Notes: a model not told the origin generated them from the sequence alone. 64,000 bases of DNA from Fusarium oxysporum f. sp. lycopersici 4287 (GCF_000149955.1 NC_030994.1:1-64000); one strand, 5' to 3'; positions 49,817 to 60,326 are shown, counted from the first letter of the stretch. A program made the numbers and translations.

Positions 49817-50582
49817 NNNNNNNNNNNNNNNNNNNNNNNNNNNNNNNNNNNNNNNNNNNNNNNNNNNNNNNNNNNNNNNNNNNNNNNNNNNNNNNNNNNN
49901 NNNNNNNNNNNNNNNNNNNNNNNNNNNNNNNNNNNNNNNNNNNNNNNNNNNNNNNNNNNNNNNNNNNNNNNNNNNNNNNNNNNNNNNNNNNNNNNNNNNN
50001 NNNNNNNNNNNNNNNNNNNNNNNNNNNNNNNNNNNNNNNNNNNNNNNNNNNNNNNNNNNNNNNNNNNNNNNNNNNNNNNNNNNNNNNNNNNNNNNNNNNN
50101 NNNNNNNNNNNNNNNNNNNNNNNNNNNNNNNNNNNNNNNNNNNNNNNNNNNNNNNNNNNNNNNNNNNNNNNNNNNNNNNNNNNNNNNNNNNNNNNNNNNN
50201 NNNNNNNNNNNNNNNNNNNNNNNNNNNNNNNNNNNNNNNNNNNNNNNNNNNNNNNNNNNNNNNNNNNNNNNNNNNNNNNNNNNNNNNNNNNNNNNNNNNN
50301 NNNNNNNNNNNNNNNNNNNNNNNNNNNNNNNNNNNNNNNNNNNNNNNNNNNNNNNNNNNNNNNNNNNNNNNNNNNNNNNNNNNNNNNNNNNNNNNNNNNN
50401 NNNNNNNNNNNNNNNNNNNNNNNNNNNNNNNNNNNNNNNNNNNNNNNNNNNNNNNNNNNNNNNNNNNNNNNNNNNNNNNNNNNNNNNNNNNNNNNNNNNN
50501 NNNNNNNNNNNNNNNNNNNNNNNNNNNNNNNNNNNNNNNNNNNNNNNNNNNNNNNNNNNNNNNNNNNNNNNNNNNNNNNNNN
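49817..50582. other. Assembly gap (766 N)
   Basis: Run of N. The missing 5' part of the host pogo element, by comparison with the intact copy, would be about 750 bp, so the gap could be filled by that segment if the N count is realistic. Confidence 0.95.
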
Positions 50583-50796
50583 CCTAACCTAATTATTTAG
50601 GAAAGGTAACCTCCTTAGGTAATTTAGGTTTATTTATAATAAGTTAAAAATACAGATAAATAAATAACCTAGCTAGGTCTTAAGTAGCTAAAGTTCTTTT
50701 AATTAAATTTATAATTAAATAATTTAAAATCCTTAGTATTATCCTTCTAATCCTTAATAGTTATAAAAAGCTATTTCTCTGCTAATTTTTAAGAGA

Positions 50797-50801
50797 TATT
50801 A
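50797..50801. other. Target duplication TATTA, left of Ty3 element
   Basis: TATTA at 50797-50801 repeats at 58551-58555. Removing one copy and the element restores the host pogo sequence GAGATATTATAAGAAG against GAGATATTGCCAGGAG of the intact copy. Confidence 0.92.
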
Positions 50802-51177
50802 TGTGACGAATGAGGTTTTAAACAGGGGAAACTAGTCCGTACTAGGTTTATGTTTGCAGATGGCGTAGGGCGTTAATACTGAGCGAGTTGGTTGTTACGT
50901 CTCTTAATGATTAAGTAATGCGTGTTAGGCTTATTGATGTAAAGAAGTCTTATTGATAGCTGGTGAGCTAAGTCTATGAAAGTGCTAATAAATGTGGTCT
51001 ATATACTAAAGATAATCTGGGAGGATCACTGAGGCAGTTGGATTACGGTAGTTCCTAGAGTATCGTGATCCTATCTGGGAGGTGATCTAGCTCTGATTGG
51101 TCCGTAGCCGTTGAGGGGCTAATGCCTTGCATGAGTTTTTGTGGGGTATATGTGACGTAACTGCTAGGGTTGTAATA
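50802..51177 (-). repeat. 3' LTR of the Ty3 element
   Basis: 376 bp. It differs from the 5' LTR by scattered transitions and by lacking a 15-bp duplication (GATCCTGGATTACG region). The outer plus-strand end begins TGTGACGAATGAGG; the inner end is ...GGGTTGTAATA where TCGTAACA is expected, a CA to TA change. Confidence 0.92.
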
Positions 51178-51180
51178 CGA

Positions 51181-51192
51181 TCTCTCCCCTCC
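51181..51192 (-). other. Polypurine tract of the Ty3 element
   Basis: The minus strand reads GGAGGGGAGAGATCG immediately before the 3' LTR, the normal place and composition of a plus-strand primer. Confidence 0.8.
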
Positions 51193-51300
51193 GTTGGGTC
51201 TTATCCTTAAGACCTTAAAGTAGGCCGGTCCTGTTTCCTATCTGGTTAGTTCTGACTTATATCCTTAAATATTTTTCTGTCGGTATATGCTGCTAATAAG

Positions 51301-51944
51301 ATATCTAGTTGTATTTCGAAATCTATTAATCGAAAAACTAAAGAGTGCAAATTTTTAGCTGAGAGTATTGAACTATTGCGCAAGTTTGCTGATATGCCGT
51401 GTTCTTATTGTTTTAAGTATTAGAAGGAGTGCTTGATAACGGCGGATTCTTCTCGTTGCAGTAAATGCGTCCGTCGGGGTCGTTCCTGTGATGGTACTCG
51501 GGTTGCGTTGTCTCGTGCGTTCTTTTTCCTTTTCGTTGTGTTTCGTTGCTGATATATATAGTTAAGAAATTGATTTCTTAAGAGAAGAAGCTAGATAAGG
51601 ATAAAGAGGAGGCCGGTAAGGATCTCTTAAAACTTTATAAAGAGCTGGCTGCGTTGCAGGCGCGTATGGCCGTGGCTGCAGGTCGTTTGTCTTGAATTCG
51701 TAAGACTAAAAACAAGGTGAAAGAGCGTTGCGCGTCTGAGTTTCGCCGCGGTATTCAGGGTCTTGAAGGAGAGGATAAGTTGGCTGAGGAGTTAAGTTGT
51801 TGCGAAAGTAAAGCTGCCAAAGAGCTTTAGTCTCTGAATCCCGAGAATATCGACTGGGATTCTCTGGGTCTAGGTGTTTTTAACTTTAATCCTTTGCCTT
51901 CTGATGCTATCGGTGAAAGTTCTTTAGGAGTTATTAGGCGTTAG
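51301..51944 (+). pseudogene. Antisense reading frame of the Ty3 element: Zn2Cys6-like cluster plus coiled coil
   Basis: On the strand opposite to gag-pol, between pol and the polypurine tract. Exons 51301-51514 and 51562-51944 around a 47-bp intron (GTGCGT...ATATAG) give 198 codons. It opens ATA TCT AGT (probably ATG before RIP). Residues about 37-66 read CSYCFKY, a stop, KEC, then RCSKC and RRGRSC: CX2CX6CX8CX2CX6C, Zn(II)2Cys6 spacing. After the intron comes a heptad-rich segment EKKLDKDKEEAGKDLLKLYK, ELAALQARMAVAAGRLS, then KVKERCASEFRRGIQGLE and an acidic tail ENIDWDSLGLGVFNF. Four internal stops (TAG, TAA, TGA, TAG) all fit CpA/CpG to TpA/TpG change. I recall similar small Cys-cluster/coiled-coil proteins scattered in fungal genomes; no function is known to me. 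Confidence 0.72.
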
Positions 51945-54900
51945 TAAGGTGTTTTAGTGGTTCCTATGTGTTTTTGTTTTCTGGGTAGTTTTTCTATTTT
52001 ATTAGGTATATAGTCTGTTTGTTGATTTTGTTTATGTCTCTGATGGCTTTTGCCTTATAAATTTCTGGTCCTGTGATTTGTTGTGGTTCGTTGCCGGTTT
52101 TAATGTGTATTGTATCTGCTGCTGATTCTAGCATTGAGATATGGTATACCGGGTGGCATTGAATTGTCGGGGGTAAGTCTAGCTTGTAGATGTCCTTCCT
52201 TTTCTTCTGTTTAATTTTAACCGGTCCGAGATATTTGTAGTCCAACTTATGGCTTAGTCGGTCTGTTTTGATGTTTTTGGTAGATAGGTAAACCATATCC
52301 CCCTCCAAGAAGGTTGGTCCCTTTAACCTCTTAGGGTCATAGTGTCATTGCATCCGTTTTCTGATGTATTCAAGTTCTGTTTTTATTTCTTCGTGTAGGT
52401 TTTTTAACTTATCACTTTTAATTATGGCAGCTAGGTTAATTAACTTGGGTTCTTGTGCTTTGTAATAAGCGTCTAGTGTGAATCTAAAGTTTGCATCTGA
52501 TAGTGTAAGTTTTATACTTTCGTTATAGGCAGTATTATAGGCTAGTTAGGCGCATAGTAGCTTTTTAACCTAATTGTTCTGTTTATAATTAATATAACAC
52601 CGTAGGTATTATTCTAGTACTTAATTTATTTATTCTGTCTGTCTATCTGTTTGGGGTCTGAATGCTATCGAGAGTCGATAATTTAGTCCTAAATGTGATA
52701 TAAGTGCTTGCCAAAATTTCGATGCAAAGGTAGGTCCTCTGTCTAATAGGATTTCCCTTGGCAGTCCTTTTTCCCTTACTACCTTATCGTAGAAGATATA
52801 AGCCATGGTTTCTGTGTCTATTGCCTCTCTGTAGGGTAAGTAGATGGAGAATTTTGTAAGTCTATCTACGATAACTATAATACTGTCATAGAAGATTCCG
52901 GTTAAGGGTTCTTCTAATAACGGTAATTTAGTTATGAAATCTATCGTAATTAAGCTCTATGGTTATTCTGCTACTTCTAATAGTTATAGTTCTCTATATG
53001 GTTTATGTTGTTATGCCTTTGTTCTTATGCATAGGTTATATTACTTAATTGTTTTTTCTACTTCTTTTTTCTAGACCTTGTATCCTTATTGTAGTAGCCG
53101 TTTAAGAGTTTTATTAACTCCTTGGTGTCTATATAGTAGGTATAAGTAGAATTCGCGAAGGAAGTTGCATACTTCGTCTTCTGGGATTTCTCTTATTAGT
53201 GCTATTTATATCTATCCTAATGTTTGCGTTAGTTATATAAACTAGTATTCTCCTTTCTGGTTCTTTTCTAGGAGTTATTCCTTTGTTTTAGGTGCGCCAA
53301 TGTCGTAGTCTAGTCGTCTGCTAATTGCATCTACTCTTCTGTTATCTAAACCTTTCCTGTAAATAATTACGAAGTCGAATTTACATAAATATTCAGCATA
53401 GCATAGTTATCGTTGGTTAAGTTCTTGCATTATGGCAAAGTGTGAAATGTTCTGGTAGTCGGTGTAGACCTTGATTTGGTGTATGCTTCCTATAAGGTAG
53501 TGTCTAAATTCTTTGAAGTAATTAACAATTGCTAGGAACTCCTTATTGTAAATAGGGTAATTAAGTTCTAGTCTATGCAACTTGTGGGAGTAGAATGCAA
53601 TAGGGTGTAGCTTGCCTTGGTCGTTGCGTTGACCTATCTGTCCTCCTAGTGCGAAGTCTAATAAATCAGTTTCTAGCTCTATTTCCTTATTAGGGTTAAA
53701 TATAACTAGTATAGGTTCGCTGAGGATAGCTTGTTGTAGTTGCTTGAATGCATCCTAGGCTTCCGGTAACTAAATAAATTTTCTTTCCTTCTTAGTTAAT
53801 TCTGTGAGAGGGTTTGCAATCTTACTAAAGTTTTTAATAAATTGTTAGTAGTAATTGGCAAAGCCTAAGAAGCTCTGTACTTCTTTGACTGTAGTAGGCT
53901 TTGGCTAATCTGCTACTGCCGAGATTTTCTTTTGTTCTATTCTAATTTCACCTGGGGTGATGGTGTGTCCTAGGAAGTCTACTTCTTTTACGTGGAAGTA
54001 ACTCTTCTCTAGTTCGACTAATAGATTGGCATCTTATAAGGCTTTTAAGACCTTGTGAACATATTCCTTGTGTTCTTCTTTGTTATCTAAGAAGATTAGG
54101 ATATTATCTAGGTAGTATACTACAAAGATGTCTAAGTATTATTGAAGTATGTTATTAATTATCTGCTAAAACGTTGCAGGTGCATTAGTAAGTCTAAATA
54201 GCATTACCAAATATTCGAAGAGTCTGAACTTAGTTCTAAATGCTGTCTTCTATTTATCTCCTTCTTTAATGTAGATTAGGTTATAAGCTCCCTTAAGGTC
54301 TAGAGCGGTAAAGATCTGTTTGCCTTATAGATGGTCCTTAAGTTCTGTGATAAGCAGAAGTGGGGTTCTATCTTTAATTATAAGGGCGTTTAGCTTCCTA
54401 TAGTCTATAATAAGTCGTAGTTTCCTGTTCTTTTTGGGAATAAATATCACTAGGAATCCTGCCGATGATATAGATATCCTGATGTTTCCTTTTGCCAGTT
54501 CTGTTTCTAGGTATTCCTTTAAGGTGGTGAGTTCCTTTTCGTTAAGGTTATAAATCTTCTGGAATGGCAAGTTGTTCGTTTTAAGCCATATTTTGTGGTC
54601 CTAGCGACTATGCTGTGGTACCTTCGTTTTGAGTTCTTCTCTGAATAGTTTCTTATAAATCCGGTATTCCTCTGGGATGTTCTTAAGTCTGTCTTGCTAT
54701 TCCTTTTCCTTGAGTTCCTTTTGATGTTTTAATTGTTTATCTAGGTTGTATAGCTGTGTTCTAAGGAGACCTAGGATCTGATAGTTTTGTTGTTTCTTGC
54801 CTTTTATGTACTTATATCGTGCTCCTGTTAGAGGTGGTAAATTCTTTGCTTTATGTTTTCCCTTGCTATCCTCTTTAGTCAGGGTTTAAGATCTCTCGTT

Positions 54901-55300
54901 ATTTGTCGTAATCGTTTTATTATTACTGTTAGGGTCACTAGAAAAGGTGACCTGGCCAGTCCTCCAGTTGATATGCAGGTTCTTTGCTTGTAGCCAATCT
55001 ATACCGAGGAGGATATTGATTTCCCTATCCAGGGGAAGGATATTAAAGTCTATTCCTTAATTCTTTCCTTAGATAAAGACCTTAAGGTGATTAATCTCTT
55101 AATCTATAATTCCGTTGTTATAGTCGAAGAATTGCCCTTCCGCGTTGCATAGTAAGTATAGGTCTTATTTCTTTCTCTATGGTAGTTTTAGCTGTGTGAC
55201 TATTTTTAGGTCAATAAAGTTACTTTTGGCTCTATAATCGATCTAAGCGTTTAGCCATATTCCCTTAATCCGAACTTTTAGTACTAGGCGTTTTAGTGTT
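51934..55300 (-). pseudogene. Ty3 pol: protease, RT, RNase H, integrase, chromodomain
   Basis: Minus-strand order. Protease near 55250-54960: ..IDYRAKSNFI (for IDSGAK) and ILLGIDWLQ. Reverse transcriptase 54570-53950: KGNIRISISSAGF, PKKNRKLRLIIDYRKLNA, GAYNLIYIKEGDK and YYLDNILI, the YxDD box with the second Asp changed to Asn. RNase H about 53720-53350. Integrase core about 52880-52640: VIVDRLTKFSIYLP and ILLDRGPTFASKFW, followed by the SH3-like GDMVYLSTKNIKTDRLSHKL and DYKYLGPVKI near 52300-52180. Chromodomain 52080-51940: GPEIYKAKAIRDINKI, TIYLIK.KNYPENKNT.EPL. The original stop is probably TAA at 51934-51936, overlapping the antisense frame by about 11 bases. Multiple nonsense changes make it inactive. 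Confidence 0.88.
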
Positions 55301-56999
55301 AGGTCTTTGTATAATCCCAGAGTATTTATTAAATCGAGTCGTTCTTGTTTCTGCTCTTTGCTTATCTGATGCTCTGTTATAGATAGCATATGGCTTTTCC
55401 CGATGCATCTTGGTGTATCTATTTATAGTCACTATTGTTGCACCCTTCTCTATTAGGGCAGTTGTTAATAAATTCTTTATCGAATAGTTATTGCTAGAAA
55501 TATTCTTCTAGTTCTGCGTCTTATTCGTCTGGCGTGATTCTTTGTCCGGATTATTTGTTATTAATTAGGACCTGATTGAATCCTTTTCTAAGGTCGATAG
55601 GTTTAAAGATATATTCTTTTTCTAGGGACGATTCCTCGCTGTCTGTATCTTCGGTGGTCGTGATCTCATTGCGTTATTGGAGATTCACAGGGTCGTTGTA
55701 TAGGTGAAGTCTATCGTCTTCCCATTGACCTTATAGTTCTTTAGTGGTGTCTGAGCTTGCGTCGTCGGTTGACGGCCATTTTATCGGGTGATTGACCTGT
55801 TCAATACCGATTTGTTCTTGGTGCTGTTTTGTGGCTTTATCCCTTTTGTAGGCGTATTTTCCTTGTGTTGCCTTCTTGAATTCTTTTTTGGCTTCTTTGA
55901 TTAGCTGCTGAGAGTGCTTAATTCCTTCTAGCAGTTCTTTCGTCTTATAGATTTGTCGGTAGTATGCCAGGTTAAATCGTAGTATGGCTACTCCGAGATT
56001 TTTATGCTAGTGGTATACTAAGTATCTATGCGTTTCCTATTCGTGGTATGGGTTATCGTTGGGTGTGCCAGGTATTGCTACTGGGAAATAGTTGTTATCT
56101 TTCTTGTTCTGTTGATAGTACTTGCACTAATGGTATTTATATAATACCTATAAAATATCTTTATGATTCGGGTTAACGGGTAATGTCCTAATATCGTCGT
56201 TCTTATTGAACTTTTGTTCTCGGTGTAGTAGGTTTATGGCATTGTGTTAGTGGTAGGCTCTGATATATATTTCTTCGATTTTTTCTATGTTTCTATGTTC
56301 CTTGGCTCCCTGTATATACCTATCTTCGGGTAATAGATATATTCTTTTTCCGGCTTCGTCGTATAGTAGTTTGTAGGATTGTTTCCACTTATTCTCGATT
56401 CGCTTATCTTCCTTGCAGAGGTATCTTACTGTTAATCGTACTGCGCCTCCTCTGTATCCTATGCTTTAGGAGTATCGATAATAGTAGGTACGGGTCCTGG
56501 TTTCTGCCTCTCGTTCTTGCCTAACAGCTTCTTTTTTCTTTTGAAGTGTAGTTATGGCAAATCTAGGTGCCTCATACTTCGTGATATATCCTTTTTCGGT
56601 ATCTACCGTGATAGTTAATCTGTCTTATTGAATGGTTGTTTTTATAGGGATATTATCTACCTCCTTGGATGGTTAGGCTTATTTATTTCCCTTGGGTGGA
56701 GTTATTCTTTCTTCCCTGAGGACTCTGAGAATCTGAGGGTCTCTAAGGCGTTTCCTTTGTTTGTTTTCCCGTTGTCTTCTGTTCTCTTTCTTGCAATACT
56801 TGGGATCTTGTTGCTTTTCCTTCTTGTATTGTTTTCTTTTTTCCTTTGTCTCTTCCTTGGCGTTATACCTTCGTCGTGCCTTTTGTAAGTCTTTGTAGCG
56901 TTTTTCGGCTTTGGCTTATTCTTCTGCGTCTTTCTCTGCTTGTTTTTCTTTTACTTCCCTAAGGCGTTCTCCTGGGTAGTGGCAGAGTTCCGCGTTGTA

Positions 57000-58097
57000 T
57001 CCTGATCTATATATGCCTAATATTTGTATGCGCATAGCCATTTAGGGGTCCTGTTATTTAATTAGTCCTAGGGTCTGCTTACCTTAGTTTAGGTCCCTAG
57101 CTCTTCTAGGTTCTAGGCAGCTGCGTGCTATATGTCTGAACTGATTATAGTTATAATATTTGCATTTAGATATATCTTGCTGGCGATGGTTGCTGCCTGG
57201 TTGGGTGGCTCTGAGTACTATAGGTCCTGGTTATATACTGTATGTGGTATTATTTAACTGGTTGCCTTATCGCTGTCCTTGGTTTTGAGAGTTACCCTGA
57301 TTGTTATTATTCTATCGTTAGTTAGGGTAATACGGGTTAAAGTTATTACCCTGTTTGTAGTTTGCTCTCTCTCTTCTGCATTTATACTATCGTTTATTGA
57401 TCTTAATTGCCATGGTGATATATGTAGTTAGACCTTCTTTGGGTCTATCGGCTAGGTATAATTTATCCTTGACTTCTTCTTTTAATCCTCTGTAGTATAT
57501 TTCTATCAGGGCCTTATTATCCTATTTGGTCTTAGATGCAAGCTGTCTGAATTTAGCAGAGTAGGCAGCGCAAGACTTGTGCTGTTTAAGTGCAAGCAGT
57601 TCTGCTGCGGCCTGTTGTTCTTTGTTAACTACTCTGAAGTTATCCTTAAGAGCTTGTTTGAAATTAACCTAGTTTGTAAAGATATTCTAGGTGTCCTAGT
57701 CTTATGCGCTTTCTTTATTCTTAAGAAAATCTCTTATAATCGGCTCCTACTAATCCTTGGCGTCTCCTTGGATTAATAGTAAGGTATATAATACCTTCTT
57801 TATAGAGGTGTTTAGTCGGTTCGGGAATAAGCGAAAGTATGCTTTTATTCGGGTAAGGAATGGAATTACGTCGGCTGCTTTTCCTGTAAATGGTTCCGGC
57901 TTAGGCGGCTTTAGCGCTTTTCTAATATCTCTTCCTGTGTTAGTACCCTGCGTGTTTGCAGCAGGTTGTTTGTTAATACAGGCATAAAGATTATTAATAG
58001 TTCCCTGCATCTGGTAAATCTTAGCTATAAGTTCAGCTATGCTGGGTGGTGCTCCGGTGTAAGGAGGTGCCGGTCTGGTGTTCGTGTTACTAGACAT
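57000..58097 (-). pseudogene. Ty3 gag with CCHC zinc knuckle
   Basis: Starts MSSNTNTRPAPPYTGAPPSI at 58097; the matrix/capsid part has KPPKPEPFTGKAADVIPFLT and RIKAYFRLFPN, typical of Ty3-type gag, with the first stop at about 57750. A zinc knuckle near 57118-57171 reads CKYYNYNQFRHIARSC, where the second Cys is now Tyr (TGT to TAT). Frame continues with stops towards pol. Confidence 0.82.
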
Positions 58098-58148
58098 CTT
58101 GATAGTATAATATTACTTAGTCGTTTAACGCAGTATGTTCTAAATAAG

Positions 58149-58157
58149 AGCTATTAA
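58149..58157 (-). promoter_or_regulatory. Candidate self-priming primer binding site of the Ty3 element
   Basis: Two bases inside the 5' LTR the minus strand reads TTAATAGCT. The LTR itself carries AGCTATCAA in sense (plus-strand TTGATAGCT at 58310-58318), complementary over nine bases except one position that is exactly a CpA to TpA change. No TGG start of a tRNA-type site is present. This is the arrangement of Tf1-like elements, whose transcript 5' end folds back as primer. Confidence 0.55.
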
Positions 58158-58159
58158 CG

Positions 58160-58550
58160 TGTAACGAATGAGGTTTTAAACAGGGAAACTAGTCTATACT
58201 AGGTTTATGTTTGCAGATGGCATAGGGCGTTAATACTAAGCGAGTTAGTTATTATGTCTCTTAATGATTAAGTAATGCGTATTAGGCTTATTAATATAAA
58301 GAAGTCTTATTGATAGCTGGTGAGCTAAGTCTATGAAAGTGCTAATGAATGTGGTCTATATACTAAAGATGATCTGGGAGGATTACTGAGGCAGTTGGAT
58401 CACGGTGATCCTGGATTACGGTAGTTCCTGGAGTGTTGTGATCCTGTCTGGGAGGTGATCTAGCTCTGATTGGTCCGTAGCCGTTAAGGGGCTGATGCCT
58501 TGTATGAGTTTTTGTGGGGTATATGTGATGTAACCGCTGGGGTCGTAACA
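58160..58550 (-). repeat. 5' LTR of the Ty3 element
   Basis: 391 bp. Contains TTTAGTATATAGA upstream of the putative transcript start AGCTATCAATAAG (58318 downward). It carries a 15-bp direct duplication near 58398-58425 (GATCACGGTGATCCT / GATTACGGTAGTTCCT) that the other LTR lacks. Confidence 0.92.
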
Positions 58551-58555
58551 TATTA
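58551..58555. other. Target duplication TATTA, right of Ty3 element
   Basis: Pairs with 50797-50801. It is followed by 17 bases of host pogo sequence before the intact pogo element begins. Confidence 0.92.
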
Positions 58556-58572
58556 TAAGAAGAATAAGATTA

Positions 58573-58616
58573 ACGTGTATGATAAGCGAGTGTCACAGAT
58601 AAGCGAGTGTCACAAA
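58573..58616 (+). repeat. Left terminal inverted repeat of the intact pogo element
   Basis: Two adjacent copies of GATAAGCGAGTGTCACA follow the outer ACGTGTAT; mirrored at 60389-60431. Confidence 0.93.
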
Positions 58617-58670
58617 GATCCCTCAATTTACAACATGTCCATTTGATCAGATACTTCTCAACCACCAAAT

Positions 58671-60326
58671 ATGTCACAACCCTCAGATGAAGCTAGAATT
58701 CTTCTTGCCCTTCAGGCCCTTCAAAATGACCCCAAATTAAGTATCCGACGCGCTGCAACTATCTATAAAGTCCATTACCGTACCTTACATCGTCGTCAAC
58801 ATGGCATTCATTCACGACGCGATTCCATCCCAAACTCACGGAAACTATCTGATCTAGAGGAACAGATAATAGTTCAATTCGTCCTTGACCTAGATTCGCG
58901 AGGATTTCCCTCGCGATTGCGTTTTGTGGAAGAAATGGCCAATTCTCTGCTTATAGACCGCGACGCGTCACCTGTTGGCAAGCGCTGGGCTCATAACTTC
59001 ATAAAGCGACAACCAGAGCTAAAGACGCGTTTATTTCGCAAATATGACTATCAAAGAGCTAAATGCGAAGATCCGACTATTATTCGTGGCTGGTTCAGGC
59101 TTGTACAGAACACAATCGCGAAGTATGGTATCCGATCAGATGATATCTGGAACTTTGATGAGACTGGCTTTATGATGGGCGTTATTATGGCCGGAATGGT
59201 TGTCACCGGTTCAGAAAGGCAAGCAAGACCAAAATCAGTGCAGCCTGGAAACCGGGAATGGATTACTGTGATCCAGGCGATTAACGCAGAAGGCCAATCG
59301 ATCGCGCCGTTTATCATTGGTGCAGGCCAATATCACCTTGCGAATTGGTACCGAGAATGCGACCTCCCAGGCGATTGGGTTATTGCAACGAGCCAAAATG
59401 GATGGACAAATAACGAGCTGGGTCTCGAGTGGCTAAAGCACTTTGATCGATCTACAACTAAACGGTTAAATGCTCGGTATCGTCTTCTGATCCTTGATGG
59501 TCACGAAAGCCACCACTCGGCCGATTTCGAGAGATATTGCCAGGAGAACAAGATTATCACGCTCTGTATGCCTGCTCATGCATCTCACCTACTCCAACCC
59601 CTTGATGTTGGGTGCTTTGGGCCGCTAAAACAGGCTTATGGTCGAGAAATAGAGCATCTGATTAGATGCTCTATAACCCATATTTCTAAGACCGAGTTCT
59701 TTTCTGCCTTTTATGCTGCATTTAAAGATACTTTTACTGAAAGCAATATCCGGGGAGGTTTTAGAGGAGCTGGTCTTGCTCCTCTTAACCCGGAAAATGT
59801 AATCTCAAAGCTTGATGTGCAGCTACGGACTCCAACGCCTCCCGGGGAGGCTGCTAACCCTTCGACCCCATGGGTTTCAAAGACCCCAAAGACAGCAACT
59901 GAGGCTCAATCTCAATCTGAATACCTCGAAAGGCGAATCAGAAGTCATAAAAGCAGCTCCCCAGAGTCAATAATTGAAGCTTTAAAGTCTAGTACTAAAG
60001 CAACAAAGGCAGCTCTACATCGGCTAGCCTTAGTAGAGGCTAGGTTAAAGGATCTTGAACAAGCAAATAAGATACTAAGCCGGCGCCGAAGGGCAAAAAG
60101 GACTAGACTACAGAAAGGAGGGGCGATGACAGTACAGGAAGCATCGCAAGTAGTTGATCAGATGGATGTTGATGCGCAGGTAGTGGCCGAATCATCTAGA
60201 AATGGTGCTCGAGGAAGGTCGGAGCGCCCGGGTGGTCGGCGTTGCGGTGTATGCGGCAAGGCCGGGCATAATGCAAGGACCTGTCGGGTAGTGATTGAGA
60301 CCCCAGGAGAAGAGTATAGCGAGTAG
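58671..60326 (+). CDS. Pogo/Fot1-type DDE transposase
   Basis: 551 residues, uninterrupted, start ATG 58671. An N-terminal psq-type helix-turn-helix spans residues 7-45 (ARILLALQALQNDPKLSIRR); a CENP-B-type DNA-binding domain spans about 55-130 (KLSDLEEQIIVQFVLDLDSR, GKRWAHNFIKRQPELKTRLF). The DDE_1 catalytic domain, about 155-375, has Asp163 in FDETG, Asp276 in LILDGHESHH and Asp312 in PLDVGCFGPLK, the full DDD triad. A coiled segment (about 430-480, LHRLALVEARLKDLEQANKI) precedes a C-terminal zinc knuckle CGVCGKAGHNARTC. It cuts and pastes its own element at TA sites. All key residues are present; it is likely functional. Confidence 0.95.
   Translation: MSQPSDEARILLALQALQNDPKLSIRRAATIYKVHYRTLHRRQHGIHSRRDSIPNSRKLSDLEEQIIVQFVLDLDSRGFPSRLRFVEEMANSLLIDRDASPVGKRWAHNFIKRQPELKTRLFRKYDYQRAKCEDPTIIRGWFRLVQNTIAKYGIRSDDIWNFDETGFMMGVIMAGMVVTGSERQARPKSVQPGNREWITVIQAINAEGQSIAPFIIGAGQYHLANWYRECDLPGDWVIATSQNGWTNNELGLEWLKHFDRSTTKRLNARYRLLILDGHESHHSADFERYCQENKIITLCMPAHASHLLQPLDVGCFGPLKQAYGREIEHLIRCSITHISKTEFFSAFYAAFKDTFTESNIRGGFRGAGLAPLNPENVISKLDVQLRTPTPPGEAANPSTPWVSKTPKTATEAQSQSEYLERRIRSHKSSSPESIIEALKSSTKATKAALHRLALVEARLKDLEQANKILSRRRRAKRTRLQKGGAMTVQEASQVVDQMDVDAQVVAESSRNGARGRSERPGGRRCGVCGKAGHNARTCRVVIETPGEEYSE

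Larger units (their letters stand above)
50802..58550 (-). mobile_element. Full-length Ty3/gypsy chromovirus retrotransposon, RIP-inactivated
   Basis: 7749 bp, sense strand minus. LTRs at 58160-58550 and 50802-51177 start TGTTACGA and end TCGTTACA in the sense direction (RIP variants at one end). Order on the minus strand: 5' LTR, primer binding site, gag (from 58097), zinc knuckle, protease, reverse transcriptase, RNase H, integrase, chromodomain, then an opposite-strand frame, a polypurine tract and the 3' LTR. Coding frames are broken by stops explained by CpA to TpA change (for example IKWKNYP reads IK.KNYP). It inserted in a dead pogo element with a 5-bp duplication. Inactive on its own. 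Confidence 0.92.

Noticed and set aside
56628..57776. Plus-strand frames in the Ty3 gag-pol region (hydrophobic 86-codon frame and others)
   Set aside because: They are the complement of RIP-altered gag-pol coding sequence; T-rich composition alone creates Leu/Phe-rich frames.
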